DNA of 64,000 bases, from contig JAIEDA010000032.1 in the NCBI GenBank assembly GCA_029068165.1, forward strand, positions 62,001 to 126,000. Reading direction: 5' to 3'. Below the pieces are notes generated by a model. That model saw nothing but the letters and a program-made list of their open reading frames with translations. It was not told where the DNA came from and did not search any database. Source of the DNA: Clostridia bacterium (GTDB lineage: Bacteria > Bacillota > Clostridia > Christensenellales > UBA3700). The position numbers and the translations under genes are program-made. Positions 9,664 through 19,188 of this stretch are shown piece by piece (position 1 is the stretch's first letter; each line of letters starts with the position of its first letter).

Positions 9664-10386
9664 ATGAAAAAACAAACGGCGGGAAGAGATAGACTTCTAG
9701 ATTTAGCGCCCAAATTCGCCGAACTTAACGACGACGTGCTATTTGGAGAAGTTTGGTCAAGAGAGGACAAGCTTTCGCTTCGCGATAGAAGTATGATTAC
9801 CGTTACGGCGCTTATGACGAAAGGTATTTTCGACTCTTCGCTCAAGGCGCATATCCAAAACGCTAAAAACAACGGAATCACCAAAGAAGAGATGGTCGAA
9901 GTTATTACGCACGTTGCTTTTTATGCGGGATGGCCAAACGCGTGGGCGGTTTTTCCTACGGTCAGGGAAGTCTACGCTGACGATGCGGTAAATAGTAGCG
10001 ACAGTCTTTTCGGACTGGGAGAGCCGAACGCAGCGTACGCAAAATACTTTATTGGCAAGAGCTATTTGAAAATGCTGACGAGTCAAGGCGTAAAAATCGC
10101 CAACGTGACGTTTGAGCCGAGGTGTAGAAATAATTGGCATATACACCGCAAGGGCGGGCAAATTTTGCTTTGCACTGACGGAGAGGGGTGGTATCAGGAA
10201 TATGATAAACCTGCGCAAAAATTGAAACCCGGCGACGTAGTGTATATACAACCTGACGTCAAGCATTGGCACGGAGCGGGTAAGGATAGTTGGTTTACGC
10301 ATTTAGCGGTAGAAATACCTGCCGACGGAGCGAGCAATGAATGGCTGGAAGCGGTTGCGGACGAAGAATACGATAAATTAGTATAA
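9664..10386 (+). CDS. Carboxymuconolactone decarboxylase (AhpD-like) fused to a C-terminal cupin domain
   Basis: N-terminal 'LSLRDRSMITVTALMTKGIFDSSLKAHIQNAKNNGITKEEMVEVITHVAFYAGWPNA' (CMD); C-terminal 'RNNWHIHRKGGQILLCTDGEGWYQEY...LKPGDVVYIQPDVKHWHGA' (cupin). Confidence 0.88.
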   Translation: MKKQTAGRDRLLDLAPKFAELNDDVLFGEVWSREDKLSLRDRSMITVTALMTKGIFDSSLKAHIQNAKNNGITKEEMVEVITHVAFYAGWPNAWAVFPTVREVYADDAVNSSDSLFGLGEPNAAYAKYFIGKSYLKMLTSQGVKIANVTFEPRCRNNWHIHRKGGQILLCTDGEGWYQEYDKPAQKLKPGDVVYIQPDVKHWHGAGKDSWFTHLAVEIPADGASNEWLEAVADEEYDKLV

Positions 10387-10403
10387 AAGAAGGAGAAAGA
10401 AAT

Positions 10404-11348
10404 ATGATAGGTAATTATATTGCGAACTTGAGTCAAAACGTTAATAGAAAACACGTCAGATACAGAAATAGATACGGTATGACGATTGCGGGAGATTTAT
10501 ATCTTGCCGACAGTTTCGATACCAACAAAAAATACTCGGCTATCATAGTCGGCGCGCCGTACGGCGGCGTAAAAGAACAAGGACCGTGCGTATACGCAGG
10601 CGAGCTGGCAAAGAGAGGTTTTGCGGTACTTACGTTTGACCAAAGTTTTATGGGTGATTCGTCGGGCGAGCCCAGGCATATCTCTTCGCCTGATATTTTC
10701 GTGGAAAATTTCAGCGCTGCGGTAGACTTTCTTGGTTTGCAAAGTTTTGTCTATAGAGAAAAAATCGGCGCGATAGGTATTTGCGGTTCAGGCGGGTTTG
10801 CTCTTTCGGCAGCTCAGTGCGATACGAGAATCAAGGCTGTGGCTACCGCAAGTATGTACGATATGAGCGTTGCCGCAAGACTTGGTATGGATAAAAAACA
10901 AGTCAAAGAAGCGAAAGAAGCGTTGTCAAAGCAAAGATGGGTAGACGCCGAAAACGGCTATCCCGAATATATTCCGTATTTTCCCGAAACTCCGCTTGAA
11001 AGCGTGCCGAAAGATTTGGAAGAGCCGACTGCCGAATGGTTTAGGTTCTACGCGCTGAAGAGAGGACATCACCCTGAAGCGAGAGGAGGTTTTTCGACAA
11101 CGAGCAATATGGCGATGATGAATTTCAAGCTGCTCGACTATATCAATGAGATTTCGCCCCGTCCTATATTGTTTATCGTAGGAGATAGAGCGCACTCTAA
11201 ATTCTTCAGCGAGGACGCGTATAAGGCTGCAAGCCAACCTAAAGAACTATACGTAGTAGGCGACGCCGAACATATAGATTTGTACGATAGAGTAGATAGA
11301 ATACCGTTTGACAAACTGGAGAAATTCTTTAACGATAATCTAAAATAA
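10404..11348 (+). CDS. Alpha/beta hydrolase
   Basis: FAVLTFDQSFMGDSSGEPRH, GAIGICGSGGFALSAA nucleophile elbow region, C-terminal PILFIVGDRAHS...HIDLYD. Confidence 0.8.
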   Translation: MIGNYIANLSQNVNRKHVRYRNRYGMTIAGDLYLADSFDTNKKYSAIIVGAPYGGVKEQGPCVYAGELAKRGFAVLTFDQSFMGDSSGEPRHISSPDIFVENFSAAVDFLGLQSFVYREKIGAIGICGSGGFALSAAQCDTRIKAVATASMYDMSVAARLGMDKKQVKEAKEALSKQRWVDAENGYPEYIPYFPETPLESVPKDLEEPTAEWFRFYALKRGHHPEARGGFSTTSNMAMMNFKLLDYINEISPRPILFIVGDRAHSKFFSEDAYKAASQPKELYVVGDAEHIDLYDRVDRIPFDKLEKFFNDNLK

Positions 11349-11364
11349 ATTCAAGGAGAAGATA

Positions 11365-11847
11365 ATGGACAACAAAACTTTAGTAGCGTATTTTTCGGCA
11401 AGCGGAGTCACGGATAGACTGGCTAAGACTCTTGCAAAAGCTTTAAAGGCGGATTTGCATCAAATCATTCCCGAAAAGCCGTACACGGCTGCCGACCTCG
11501 ATTGGATGGATAAAAACTCTCGAAGCACGCTTGAAATGGCGGACAAGTCTTCCCGTCCGAAGATTGCAAATAAAGTGGAGAATATGGACGGATACGACGT
11601 GATTTTCGTAGGCTTTCCTATTTGGTGGTACGTAGCGCCGACGATAATAAATACGTTTTTGGAGAGTTACGATTTGTCAGGCAAAACCATAGTCCCGTTC
11701 GCGACGTCGGGCGGCAGCGGTATGGGGAGAACCAACGACTTTCTCAAACCCAGCGTGAAAGATTCGCGACTGCTCGCAGGAAAAGTATTTAGTTGCAAGA
11801 CGGCGGAAGAAACGCTGGAAACTTGGGCAAAGAGCCTAGAATTATAA
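11365..11847 (+). CDS. Flavodoxin
   Basis: TLVAYFSASGVTDRLAKTLA FMN-binding N-terminus; YDVIFVGFPIWWYVAPTIINTFLESYDLSGKTIVPFATSGGSG. Confidence 0.88.
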   Translation: MDNKTLVAYFSASGVTDRLAKTLAKALKADLHQIIPEKPYTAADLDWMDKNSRSTLEMADKSSRPKIANKVENMDGYDVIFVGFPIWWYVAPTIINTFLESYDLSGKTIVPFATSGGSGMGRTNDFLKPSVKDSRLLAGKVFSCKTAEETLETWAKSLEL

Positions 11848-11861
11848 GCGTAACGAACGAT

Positions 11862-11890
11862 AAAAACACGCTAGTATGTAGCGTGTTTTT
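11862..11890. terminator. Bidirectional intrinsic terminator between convergent genes
   Basis: AAAAACACGCTA-gtatg-TAGCGTGTTTTT, 12-bp perfect stem. Confidence 0.9.
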
Positions 11891-11915
11891 CATTGCAATG
11901 CAATCAGCGACTTGT

Positions 11916-12611
11916 TTATTCTTGTTTGGGCAAATCGATTTTAGTATCGCCTAAATTCGTGAATACGAAAGTAGTTTCTTGCTTTTCATTCTCTAGCATC
12001 TTTTCTATTTTAAGAGTTATTTGCTTCTTTTGCGAAAAGTCGAGAGTTATTAAATAATCGTCGACGTTGCCGAAAATGTCTTCCTTTTGTTTTTCGTATT
12101 CGGCGGCAAACTCGTTCTCTTCATAGGATTTGCTAAAGAAGAGTTCGTACTTTTGACGGAAAAGTTCTTTGAAGAAATGGTCGGGTTCAACGGAGTAGAT
12201 TCTCTCGTTCATCTCTATCAAGTACGCTTCTTGTATTTTCGTATAACTCAAACCCGTTCTATCGGCTATAGACGCAAGATAATCGTCTACGTCTTGAGTT
12301 GCTATCGCTTGCCACTCTCCGCCGATATTGACTTTATTTTCCTCGGAAGAAAAGACGTAATAGACTTTATTGGTTATGCCTTCGTCCGTTGCCTCCGTCA
12401 TAAATCTAATTTGACTGCCGTCGTTTTCGTAACGGACTATCGTATTCTTCTCCTGCGAAGTTTCTACGGTAAAGTTTTTAAGCGACGTGAAGTCCTTAAA
12501 ATCGTAATATTCGAGATCGTCAAAACCGTCATTGTCTTTGCAGGCGACCGCGCTTATCGCTACGGCTGTTATTATCGCTATTATCAGTATAAAAAACGCT
12601 TTCTTTTTCAT
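11916..12611 (-). CDS. Putative lipoprotein, unknown
   Basis: MKKKAFFILIIAIITAVAISAVACKD signal/lipobox; SD on the reverse strand. Confidence 0.65.
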   Translation of the reverse strand: MKKKAFFILIIAIITAVAISAVACKDNDGFDDLEYYDFKDFTSLKNFTVETSQEKNTIVRYENDGSQIRFMTEATDEGITNKVYYVFSSEENKVNIGGEWQAIATQDVDDYLASIADRTGLSYTKIQEAYLIEMNERIYSVEPDHFFKELFRQKYELFFSKSYEENEFAAEYEKQKEDIFGNVDDYLITLDFSQKKQITLKIEKMLENEKQETTFVFTNLGDTKIDLPKQE

Positions 12612-12735
12612 TTGATACCTCCGTTGTTAGATTTTGCAAATTATTAATAATTATGCGTATAAAAAAAATACTTTTTCTTTACTTTGAGCAAAAGTGGTGT
12701 TATAATTAGTAAAAGTATATTTTAAGGAATACGCT

Positions 12736-13953
12736 ATGAAAATCACAAGAAATATAATGGACGTGCTCTCGGAAAGAGGTTTTATTAAACAAACGGTAAG
12801 GAAAGAGGAACTTTATAAACTGCTCGGCAGTCAAAGCGTGCCGTTCTATATAGGCTTCGACCCGACCGCCGATAGCCTTCACGTGGGACATTTTATGCAG
12901 CTTATGGTTATGAGCTATATGCAAAAGGCGGGACATAAACCTATCGTACTCATTGGCGGTGGCACGGCTAAAATCGGCGATCCGTCGGGCAGGAGCGATA
13001 TGCGTCAAATGATGACGGACGAAACTATTCGCCACAACTGCGAATGTTTTAAAAAGCAAATGTCTAAGTTCTTTACTTTTGACGGCGACAACGCTGCGGT
13101 TATGGTCAACAACGCCGACTGGCTTGACGGTCTAAACTATATTAAGTTCATAAGAGATATTGGCGCTAATTTCTCCGTCAATCAAATGCTTACGGCGGAG
13201 TGCTTTAAAACGAGAATGGAAAAGGGACTTTCGTTCCTTGAGTTCAACTATATGCTTATGCAGGCGTACGACTTTTTGTACCTCTACGAAACTTACGGCT
13301 GTTTGCTAGAGTGCGGCGGCGACGATCAGTGGTCAAACATTTTGGCGGGCGCCGATCTAATTAGAAGAAAGAAGGGCAAAGACGCATACGCTATGACTTT
13401 CCAACTTCTCACCACGAGCGAGGGTAAGAAGATGGGCAAGACTCAAAAGGGAGCGGTATGGCTAGATCCCGAAAAAACTTCGCCGTACGAGTTTTATCAG
13501 TATTGGCGTAATACAGCCGACGAGGACGTTGAAAAATGTATGAAACTGCTTACCTATTTGCCGCTTGAGGAGATAGAGGAGTTTTGCCGTTACAAAGACG
13601 AGAGAATGAACGTTGCGAAGTCAAAGCTTGCGTATGAGCTTACGAAGATAGTTCACGGTGAACAAGAGGCGGAACTTGCGCAAAAACAGGCTTTAGCGGC
13701 CTTTGGCGGCGACGGAGAAAATATGCCGTCGAGGACTATAGCGGCTGATTGTACGAACATACTCGATATTATGGTGGCGGTCGGCGCGTGCAAGTCTAAG
13801 AGCGAAGCAAGAAATCTTATCGCGGGCGGCGGCGTTAGGGTCGACGAAGAGAAGATCGACGACATTGCTTACTGCGTGTCGGGCGATAAGTTGAAGAGCG
13901 GCTTCGTCTTGCACAAGGGCAAGAAAATGCATATCAAGGTCACGGTCGGATAA
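12736..13953 (+). CDS. tyrS: Tyrosyl-tRNA synthetase
   Basis: [52 protein letters not shown]-terminal S4 domain. Confidence 0.97.
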   Translation: MKITRNIMDVLSERGFIKQTVRKEELYKLLGSQSVPFYIGFDPTADSLHVGHFMQLMVMSYMQKAGHKPIVLIGGGTAKIGDPSGRSDMRQMMTDETIRHNCECFKKQMSKFFTFDGDNAAVMVNNADWLDGLNYIKFIRDIGANFSVNQMLTAECFKTRMEKGLSFLEFNYMLMQAYDFLYLYETYGCLLECGGDDQWSNILAGADLIRRKKGKDAYAMTFQLLTTSEGKKMGKTQKGAVWLDPEKTSPYEFYQYWRNTADEDVEKCMKLLTYLPLEEIEEFCRYKDERMNVAKSKLAYELTKIVHGEQEAELAQKQALAAFGGDGENMPSRTIAADCTNILDIMVAVGACKSKSEARNLIAGGGVRVDEEKIDDIAYCVSGDKLKSGFVLHKGKKMHIKVTVG

Positions 13954-14588
13954 TGCAAAAAGATTGGTTCTATTCCGTAGCCGCTGCGAGCGAATATGTA
14001 AAAGTCATAAGCAAGTCGAGATTTATTACGACGCTCGAACCGATAGAAAACTACGACGAAGCAATCGAGAAGTTGAAAGCGATAAGCAAGAAATATAGCG
14101 ACGCTACGCACAACTGCTACGCGTTTATATCCAACGATAGTGCAACCGAGCAGCGTTTCAGCGACGACGGAGAGCCGCAGGGTACGGCGGGACTTCCGAT
14201 GCTTGAAGTGCTTAAAAAACGCAAAGTTCACAAAACGCTTGCCGTCGTTACGAGGTATTTCGGCGGAGTTAAACTTGGAGCGAGCGGACTTGTAGGCGCG
14301 TACTCGTCAAGCGTAGCCGAAGCTTTGGATACGTCGAGTATCGTCAAAAACGTATGGGCGGATATTGCGCTCGTAACTGCCGACTACGGCGCGTACAAAA
14401 AGATAGAAGAGATATGCAAGTCGTACGACGGCGAGGTCGTCGGAGTGAACTTCGATAGGGAAGTCGAGCTTAAGGTCGCGTTGCCGTCGCAAAATACAAA
14501 AGGGTTTTTCGATAAGATTATCGACTTTACGCTTGGCAAAAGCAAGGCGAGTATCTTGGAATCGAAATACTATCAATTTAAATTGTAA
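13953..14588 (+). CDS. YigZ/IMPACT family protein
   Basis: SRFITTLEPIENYDEAIEKL...ATHNCYAFI...RFSDDGEPQGTAGLPMLEVL...VVTRYFGGVKLGASGLVGAYS. Confidence 0.93.
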   Translation: MQKDWFYSVAAASEYVKVISKSRFITTLEPIENYDEAIEKLKAISKKYSDATHNCYAFISNDSATEQRFSDDGEPQGTAGLPMLEVLKKRKVHKTLAVVTRYFGGVKLGASGLVGAYSSSVAEALDTSSIVKNVWADIALVTADYGAYKKIEEICKSYDGEVVGVNFDREVELKVALPSQNTKGFFDKIIDFTLGKSKASILESKYYQFKL

Positions 14589-14629
14589 TCGTCAATCTTT
14601 GAGAAAAGTTTGAACAAGTGAGGTATAAT

Positions 14630-15685
14630 ATGAAAATTACGTTGACAAAAGAATTGAAGCAAAAACCGAATTTTTCAAATCTAGGCTTCGGTAAATATTT
14701 TACCGATTATATGCTCGTAATGGACTACGAAAACGGAGCTTGGAAAGAGCCTGAAATCGTTCCGTACGCGCCTTTTCAAATCGCTCCCGCTACGAATATC
14801 CTACACTACGCGCAGGGTATTTTCGAGGGCGCTAAGGCTTATAAGAACAGCGAAGGCAAGATTACGGTATTTAGAATAGACGACAATTTCGAGCGTATGA
14901 ATAAATCGGCTACCCGTATGTGTATGCCGAACTTCGACGCTAAAGTCGTAAAGGAAGCGCTCTTCGAACTGATCAAAATCGAAAAAGATTGGATACCGAC
15001 TCAGCCAGGTACGGCTCTCTATATCCGTCCGACGCTTATCGCAAACGAAGAAGTGCTCGGCGTACACGCAAGCAAAAAGTATAAATTCTTTATTATTCTT
15101 TCGCCTGTTGGAGCTTACTACGCGCACGGACTTCAACCTACTAAAATACTTGTTGAGGAGCAATACGTAAGGACGGCTATCGGCGGTACAGGCGAGGCTA
15201 AGTGTATGGGCAACTACGCCGCTTCGCTGCTCGGCGGAGAACTTGCAAACGCTAAAGGATACGATCAAGCTCTTTGGTTGGACGCGGCGGAGCATAAATA
15301 CGTTGAAGAAGTAGGGTCTATGAATATGTTCTTTGTAATCGGCGACGAAGTCGTTACTCCCGCTTTGGTAGGAAGTATCCTCGACGGCATAACGAGAAGA
15401 TCTTGCATTGCCGTACTTAAAAAATACGGCTACAAGGTAAGCGAGAGAAGAATTTCTATGGACGAGATCGTCAAGGCTTACGACGAAGGACAGCTCAAAG
15501 AGAGCTTCGGTTCGGGTACGGCGGCAGTCATTTCTCCGGTTGGACTTATCACTTATAGAGGCAAAGATATGGTTATCAACAACGGCGAAATGGGCAAGAT
15601 TACTTCTTTCCTCTACGATAAAATCACGGGTATTCAGTCTGAAAGATATCCAGACGAATTTGGTTGGGTAACGGAAATAAAGTAA
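14630..15685 (+). CDS. ilvE: Branched-chain amino acid aminotransferase
   Basis: YAQGIFEGAKAYKNSEGKITVFRIDDNFERMNKSA; GTGEAKCMGNYAASLLG; FGSGTAAVISPV. The ATG at 14630 has a gtgagg SD upstream. Confidence 0.93.
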   Translation: MKITLTKELKQKPNFSNLGFGKYFTDYMLVMDYENGAWKEPEIVPYAPFQIAPATNILHYAQGIFEGAKAYKNSEGKITVFRIDDNFERMNKSATRMCMPNFDAKVVKEALFELIKIEKDWIPTQPGTALYIRPTLIANEEVLGVHASKKYKFFIILSPVGAYYAHGLQPTKILVEEQYVRTAIGGTGEAKCMGNYAASLLGGELANAKGYDQALWLDAAEHKYVEEVGSMNMFFVIGDEVVTPALVGSILDGITRRSCIAVLKKYGYKVSERRISMDEIVKAYDEGQLKESFGSGTAAVISPVGLITYRGKDMVINNGEMGKITSFLYDKITGIQSERYPDEFGWVTEIK

Positions 15686-15768
15686 AGTCGAATACTTTTG
15701 GATAAAGAGATAGCGAACGGCGGTTGCCGTTCGCTATTTGCATTTGGTCAACTATTCAGACCTTTAGT

Positions 15769-16680
15769 CTACGCTTCCTCTTCCATAGACTTGTCGTTGG
15801 GTTCTATTTTGTCGGTGCAAAGGAATATGAACGCCAACATACCCGCGCCTACGTGCGAGCCTATTACGGGACCGACGTCGACTATCTCAGTGCGTTCGAA
15901 ATTGTACTTTTCTTTTATAGTCTTTTCAAGCAAGAGCGCGTCGTCGTACGCGTCGGCGTGCATAACCGCAACCAACTTTTGCTCTTGGACGGGGAGCATC
16001 TTCTTGTCTAAATAATCAAGCATCGTACGCATTGCTTTTTTGTGCGAAATTTGCTTGCTTATCGGTATTAGTTTTCCTACTTTGTTGATATAAAGTATAG
16101 GTTTAATTTGGAGAGCGTCGCCTAAAAACGCTTGCGTTTTGCTGGCTCTTCCCGTGCGATACAGGTGCTTCATATCGTCGATAGTGAAGTAACCCGCGCA
16201 GTGGTTTTTGAGGTCTTCGGCATACGTGACGAGTTCGTCATAGCTAGCGCCGCTTTGAAGTTTTTGATCCACGTACCATACTAGCAGTCCTTGTACGAAC
16301 GCAGCGCAACACGATTCGATTATCGTAATCTTTCTCTTGGGGTATTGAGCGGAGAGTTCCTTTGCCGCCATACACATTTGGTCGTACGTGCCGCTGAGCG
16401 ATTTGGTAAATCCTATATGAATTATATCGTAACCGTCTTCAAGCAACGGACGGAAATACTCCTGCGCTTGATATGCGGTGATCATAGTCGTTTGAGGCAG
16501 GTCTTCTTTTGTTTTTGCTTTTCTACAAGCGTCATAGAATTCCTTTGGCGAGAGTTTGTTTTCTACGCCGTCGTAAGCAACGCCGCCAACGGTGTAACCC
16601 ATTGGAAAAATCGTAACGTTAGGGGTAAGAAGGCGTTCGGGGTAGTCGCTCGTAGCCTCCGCAGTGATCATTATTTTCAT
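15769..16680 (-). CDS. DegV family (fatty-acid-binding) protein
   Basis: MITAEATSDYPERLL..., DLPQTTMITAYQAQEYFRPLLEDGYDIIHIGFTKSLSGTYD, IIESCCAAFVQGLLV, GRASKTQAFLGDALQIKPIL. Confidence 0.9.
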   Translation of the reverse strand: MKIMITAEATSDYPERLLTPNVTIFPMGYTVGGVAYDGVENKLSPKEFYDACRKAKTKEDLPQTTMITAYQAQEYFRPLLEDGYDIIHIGFTKSLSGTYDQMCMAAKELSAQYPKRKITIIESCCAAFVQGLLVWYVDQKLQSGASYDELVTYAEDLKNHCAGYFTIDDMKHLYRTGRASKTQAFLGDALQIKPILYINKVGKLIPISKQISHKKAMRTMLDYLDKKMLPVQEQKLVAVMHADAYDDALLLEKTIKEKYNFERTEIVDVGPVIGSHVGAGMLAFIFLCTDKIEPNDKSMEEEA

Positions 16681-16979
16681 TTTAACTCCTTTGCATTATA
16701 ATCTATGCGTTTTTGTTTTTCCTTTATATTATAAAGATTTAATATACGCATGTCAAGTAATCTAAAACTACGCCTACCGTCAAAAGATTTGTCGACGAAA
16801 AGGGAATATTGACGGTTTTGGCGTCATAAATTATTAATGGAATGCGGCAAAAAATACTTATTACGCCCAAATGTAAAGATTTTGCAAAATAAAAATATAA
16901 TTATTATATAATTTTACTTGATTTATACCTAAAAAAGATGTATCATATAAATACTATATTATTTAAATAGGAGAAAATT

Positions 16980-17921
16980 ATGAAGAAGAAAATTTTGTTG
17001 TTGACTGTGACCGTAGTTTTAATACTCTCTATGTCAATGGCTCTTTTAGCAGGTTGCGGCGGCGACCCCGTTGAGTTCGGCGAGCAAACGATAGGAACGG
17101 AAGCTCCTTCAAACGTTGCTTATTCCGTTGAGGACGGTATGTCGGCTTTTGAAATGCTCGAAGTTGGCGTTAAGAATTACTATGACGCGGACGTTGCGGT
17201 TATGTCTTACAAAGGCAGCGTAGTTACGACCATCTTGGGCGGTATCAAAGTAACGCAAAACGTAATTTCCAACAAAATTAGAGTAGGCAAGGGCGACGAG
17301 GGCGGCAACAACGCTAACAAAGCAAAATACTTTGCTGACAACCAATCTTACGGTTATACTTCTCTTTATGAGAAAATGATTATAGACGGCAATTCCGTAA
17401 CGTATAAAAATTCCTCTTCTCAAAAGTATGACGAGGACAACGGCACTTGGAAGAAAGTAAAGTGGAATTCCGACGAGAAGTACGACAGCGTAGCGGCTTT
17501 GGAAAAGGAAAAGAACAACAATCCTACTATATTGTGGATGTACGACTTGCAAGCTGATTTCGTACTTGAAGAGGGAACGACCAAGCCGGTTCTTGAGAAC
17601 GGAGTTTATACTTTCACGCTTAATTTCGATCCGCTTAAGTCGACGGTAGAATACCAAAAGACGATGCAAACTCAGCTTGAAGTAAATGCTGGAATGAAAG
17701 TAAGCGGTCTTACGTTTGAAACTTTGAAGATAACGGTAGAGCTTTGGGAAAACGGCGCAATCAAGAGAATCTTCATCACTGAGTCGTATTTTATGAATAT
17801 GGCTGGTATTATCAAGAGCTCGATTACGTTGAACTCTGATACCCAATACGCATACGAAGAAGTAGACGGCTTTAGACTTCAAGAACACTTCGACGCTTTC
17901 GCTACTGAATTCGTTGACTAA
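16980..17921 (+). CDS. Putative lipoprotein, unknown
   Basis: Signal peptide with lipobox MALLAGCGG; good SD (aggag). Confidence 0.65.
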   Translation: MKKKILLLTVTVVLILSMSMALLAGCGGDPVEFGEQTIGTEAPSNVAYSVEDGMSAFEMLEVGVKNYYDADVAVMSYKGSVVTTILGGIKVTQNVISNKIRVGKGDEGGNNANKAKYFADNQSYGYTSLYEKMIIDGNSVTYKNSSSQKYDEDNGTWKKVKWNSDEKYDSVAALEKEKNNNPTILWMYDLQADFVLEEGTTKPVLENGVYTFTLNFDPLKSTVEYQKTMQTQLEVNAGMKVSGLTFETLKITVELWENGAIKRIFITESYFMNMAGIIKSSITLNSDTQYAYEEVDGFRLQEHFDAFATEFVD

Positions 17922-17938
17922 TAATAATTAGTAAATCT

Positions 17939-17969
17939 AAAAGCGGCAAGAAATATACTTGCCGCTTTT
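17939..17969. terminator. Intrinsic terminator
   Basis: AAAAGCGGCAAG-aaatata-CTTGCCGCTTTT. Confidence 0.85.
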
Positions 17970-18199
17970 GTATTTTCTAAATCAAAAAATGGGTTGTCTA
18001 AATAATCGGTTGACGTTGTAACGTAAAAGGAATAGACGATAGCTTAACGCGTCTAACGCAAAATATGTAAACGAGCGAAATTTTAGAGTCAAACATCAAA
18101 ATTAACTTGATAAGTATATAATATTCTATAAAACGTATTGCAAATAGTCTTAAAGTATTGTAAAATATTCTTAAGACTTGTTTTTTAAGGAGCCTGGAA

Positions 18200-19186
18200 G
18201 TGGAAAGGGAAAGAAAAAATAAAGTTATTAGTTTTGCCGCGTATCTTGCGGTTTTCGTCGCGCTATTTGCGATAATGATGGTATTGACGGCAAAGAACGG
18301 CGACGGCGAATACTATGATTTGCTTATAAATAAGGCGCTTTCAAAGTCTATAAACCCGAACTTCGCAAAGACGTCTTTCGCTTTTCTCTTTTCTATTATC
18401 GCTGAGTATCCCGCATACTTTATCTTGCCGATTTTTGCGGTTATGCTTTTTTACAGCGACGATTTGCTTCCTAAGAAATGGCGAGCGCTATTTAAATTAG
18501 CAATGGCTGGTCTTAGTATTATAGGTTGGCTTATTCTTTGCGTAAAGAGCGAAGTCGCCGATATGATTGAGGCGACGGGCTTTGACGGAATGAAGTTTTA
18601 TTTGGTGATGGGAATACTTGCTCTTTGCGCGTCGGCGCTCGGTCTATATCTTGGCAGGTTTATTCCCAAGAAGACGAGGTATCAGCTGTTCAAATTTGCG
18701 ATTTTTGCAATAACTTATTTGCTCGTTGCTTTGCTCGTCAATCAAGTTATGAAATCTATTTGGCATAGAATGAGGTTTAGGGATATGCTCAAAGAGAACG
18801 CTTTGGGGCATAACGGTTTTTCAAACTTTACGCCTTGGTATTCTCCCGACTTGTCAAAGATAGAATTGAGTGAAGACTACGCTTATACTTCTTTCCCGTC
18901 AGGACATTCCAATTCGGCGGTGCATATCTTCATTCTTTGTACGCTTTATAAGATTTTGCCAAGCTGGAACCAAAAGAAGTGGCTCAAATACGTGTTGTAC
19001 GGAGCTTGTACGGCGTTTGTCTTGCTGACGATGATTTCAAGGATTTGCGACGACGCTCACTTCTTGTCCGACGTAATAGCCGGAGCTTCGATTTCGTTTA
19101 TAATATATAAGGTCACCGAGTATTTATATTTTAGAAAAGGTAACAATTTTGCGGTGGCGGACAAGGCTTTGGCGGAGTTGGAATAA
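18200..19186 (+). CDS. PAP2-family membrane phosphatase
   Basis: KSIWHRMRFRD, TSFPSGHSNSAVH, SRICDDAHFLSDVIAG match PAP2 motifs KxxxxxxRP-like/PSGH/SRxxxxxHxxxD. Confidence 0.88.
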   Translation: MERERKNKVISFAAYLAVFVALFAIMMVLTAKNGDGEYYDLLINKALSKSINPNFAKTSFAFLFSIIAEYPAYFILPIFAVMLFYSDDLLPKKWRALFKLAMAGLSIIGWLILCVKSEVADMIEATGFDGMKFYLVMGILALCASALGLYLGRFIPKKTRYQLFKFAIFAITYLLVALLVNQVMKSIWHRMRFRDMLKENALGHNGFSNFTPWYSPDLSKIELSEDYAYTSFPSGHSNSAVHIFILCTLYKILPSWNQKKWLKYVLYGACTAFVLLTMISRICDDAHFLSDVIAGASISFIIYKVTEYLYFRKGNNFAVADKALAELE

Positions 19187-19188
19187 GT

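Noticed and set aside
17109-17888. 259-aa minus-strand ORF opposite the lipoprotein at 16980
   Set aside because: Sense frame has signal peptide, lipobox and SD; antisense has none.
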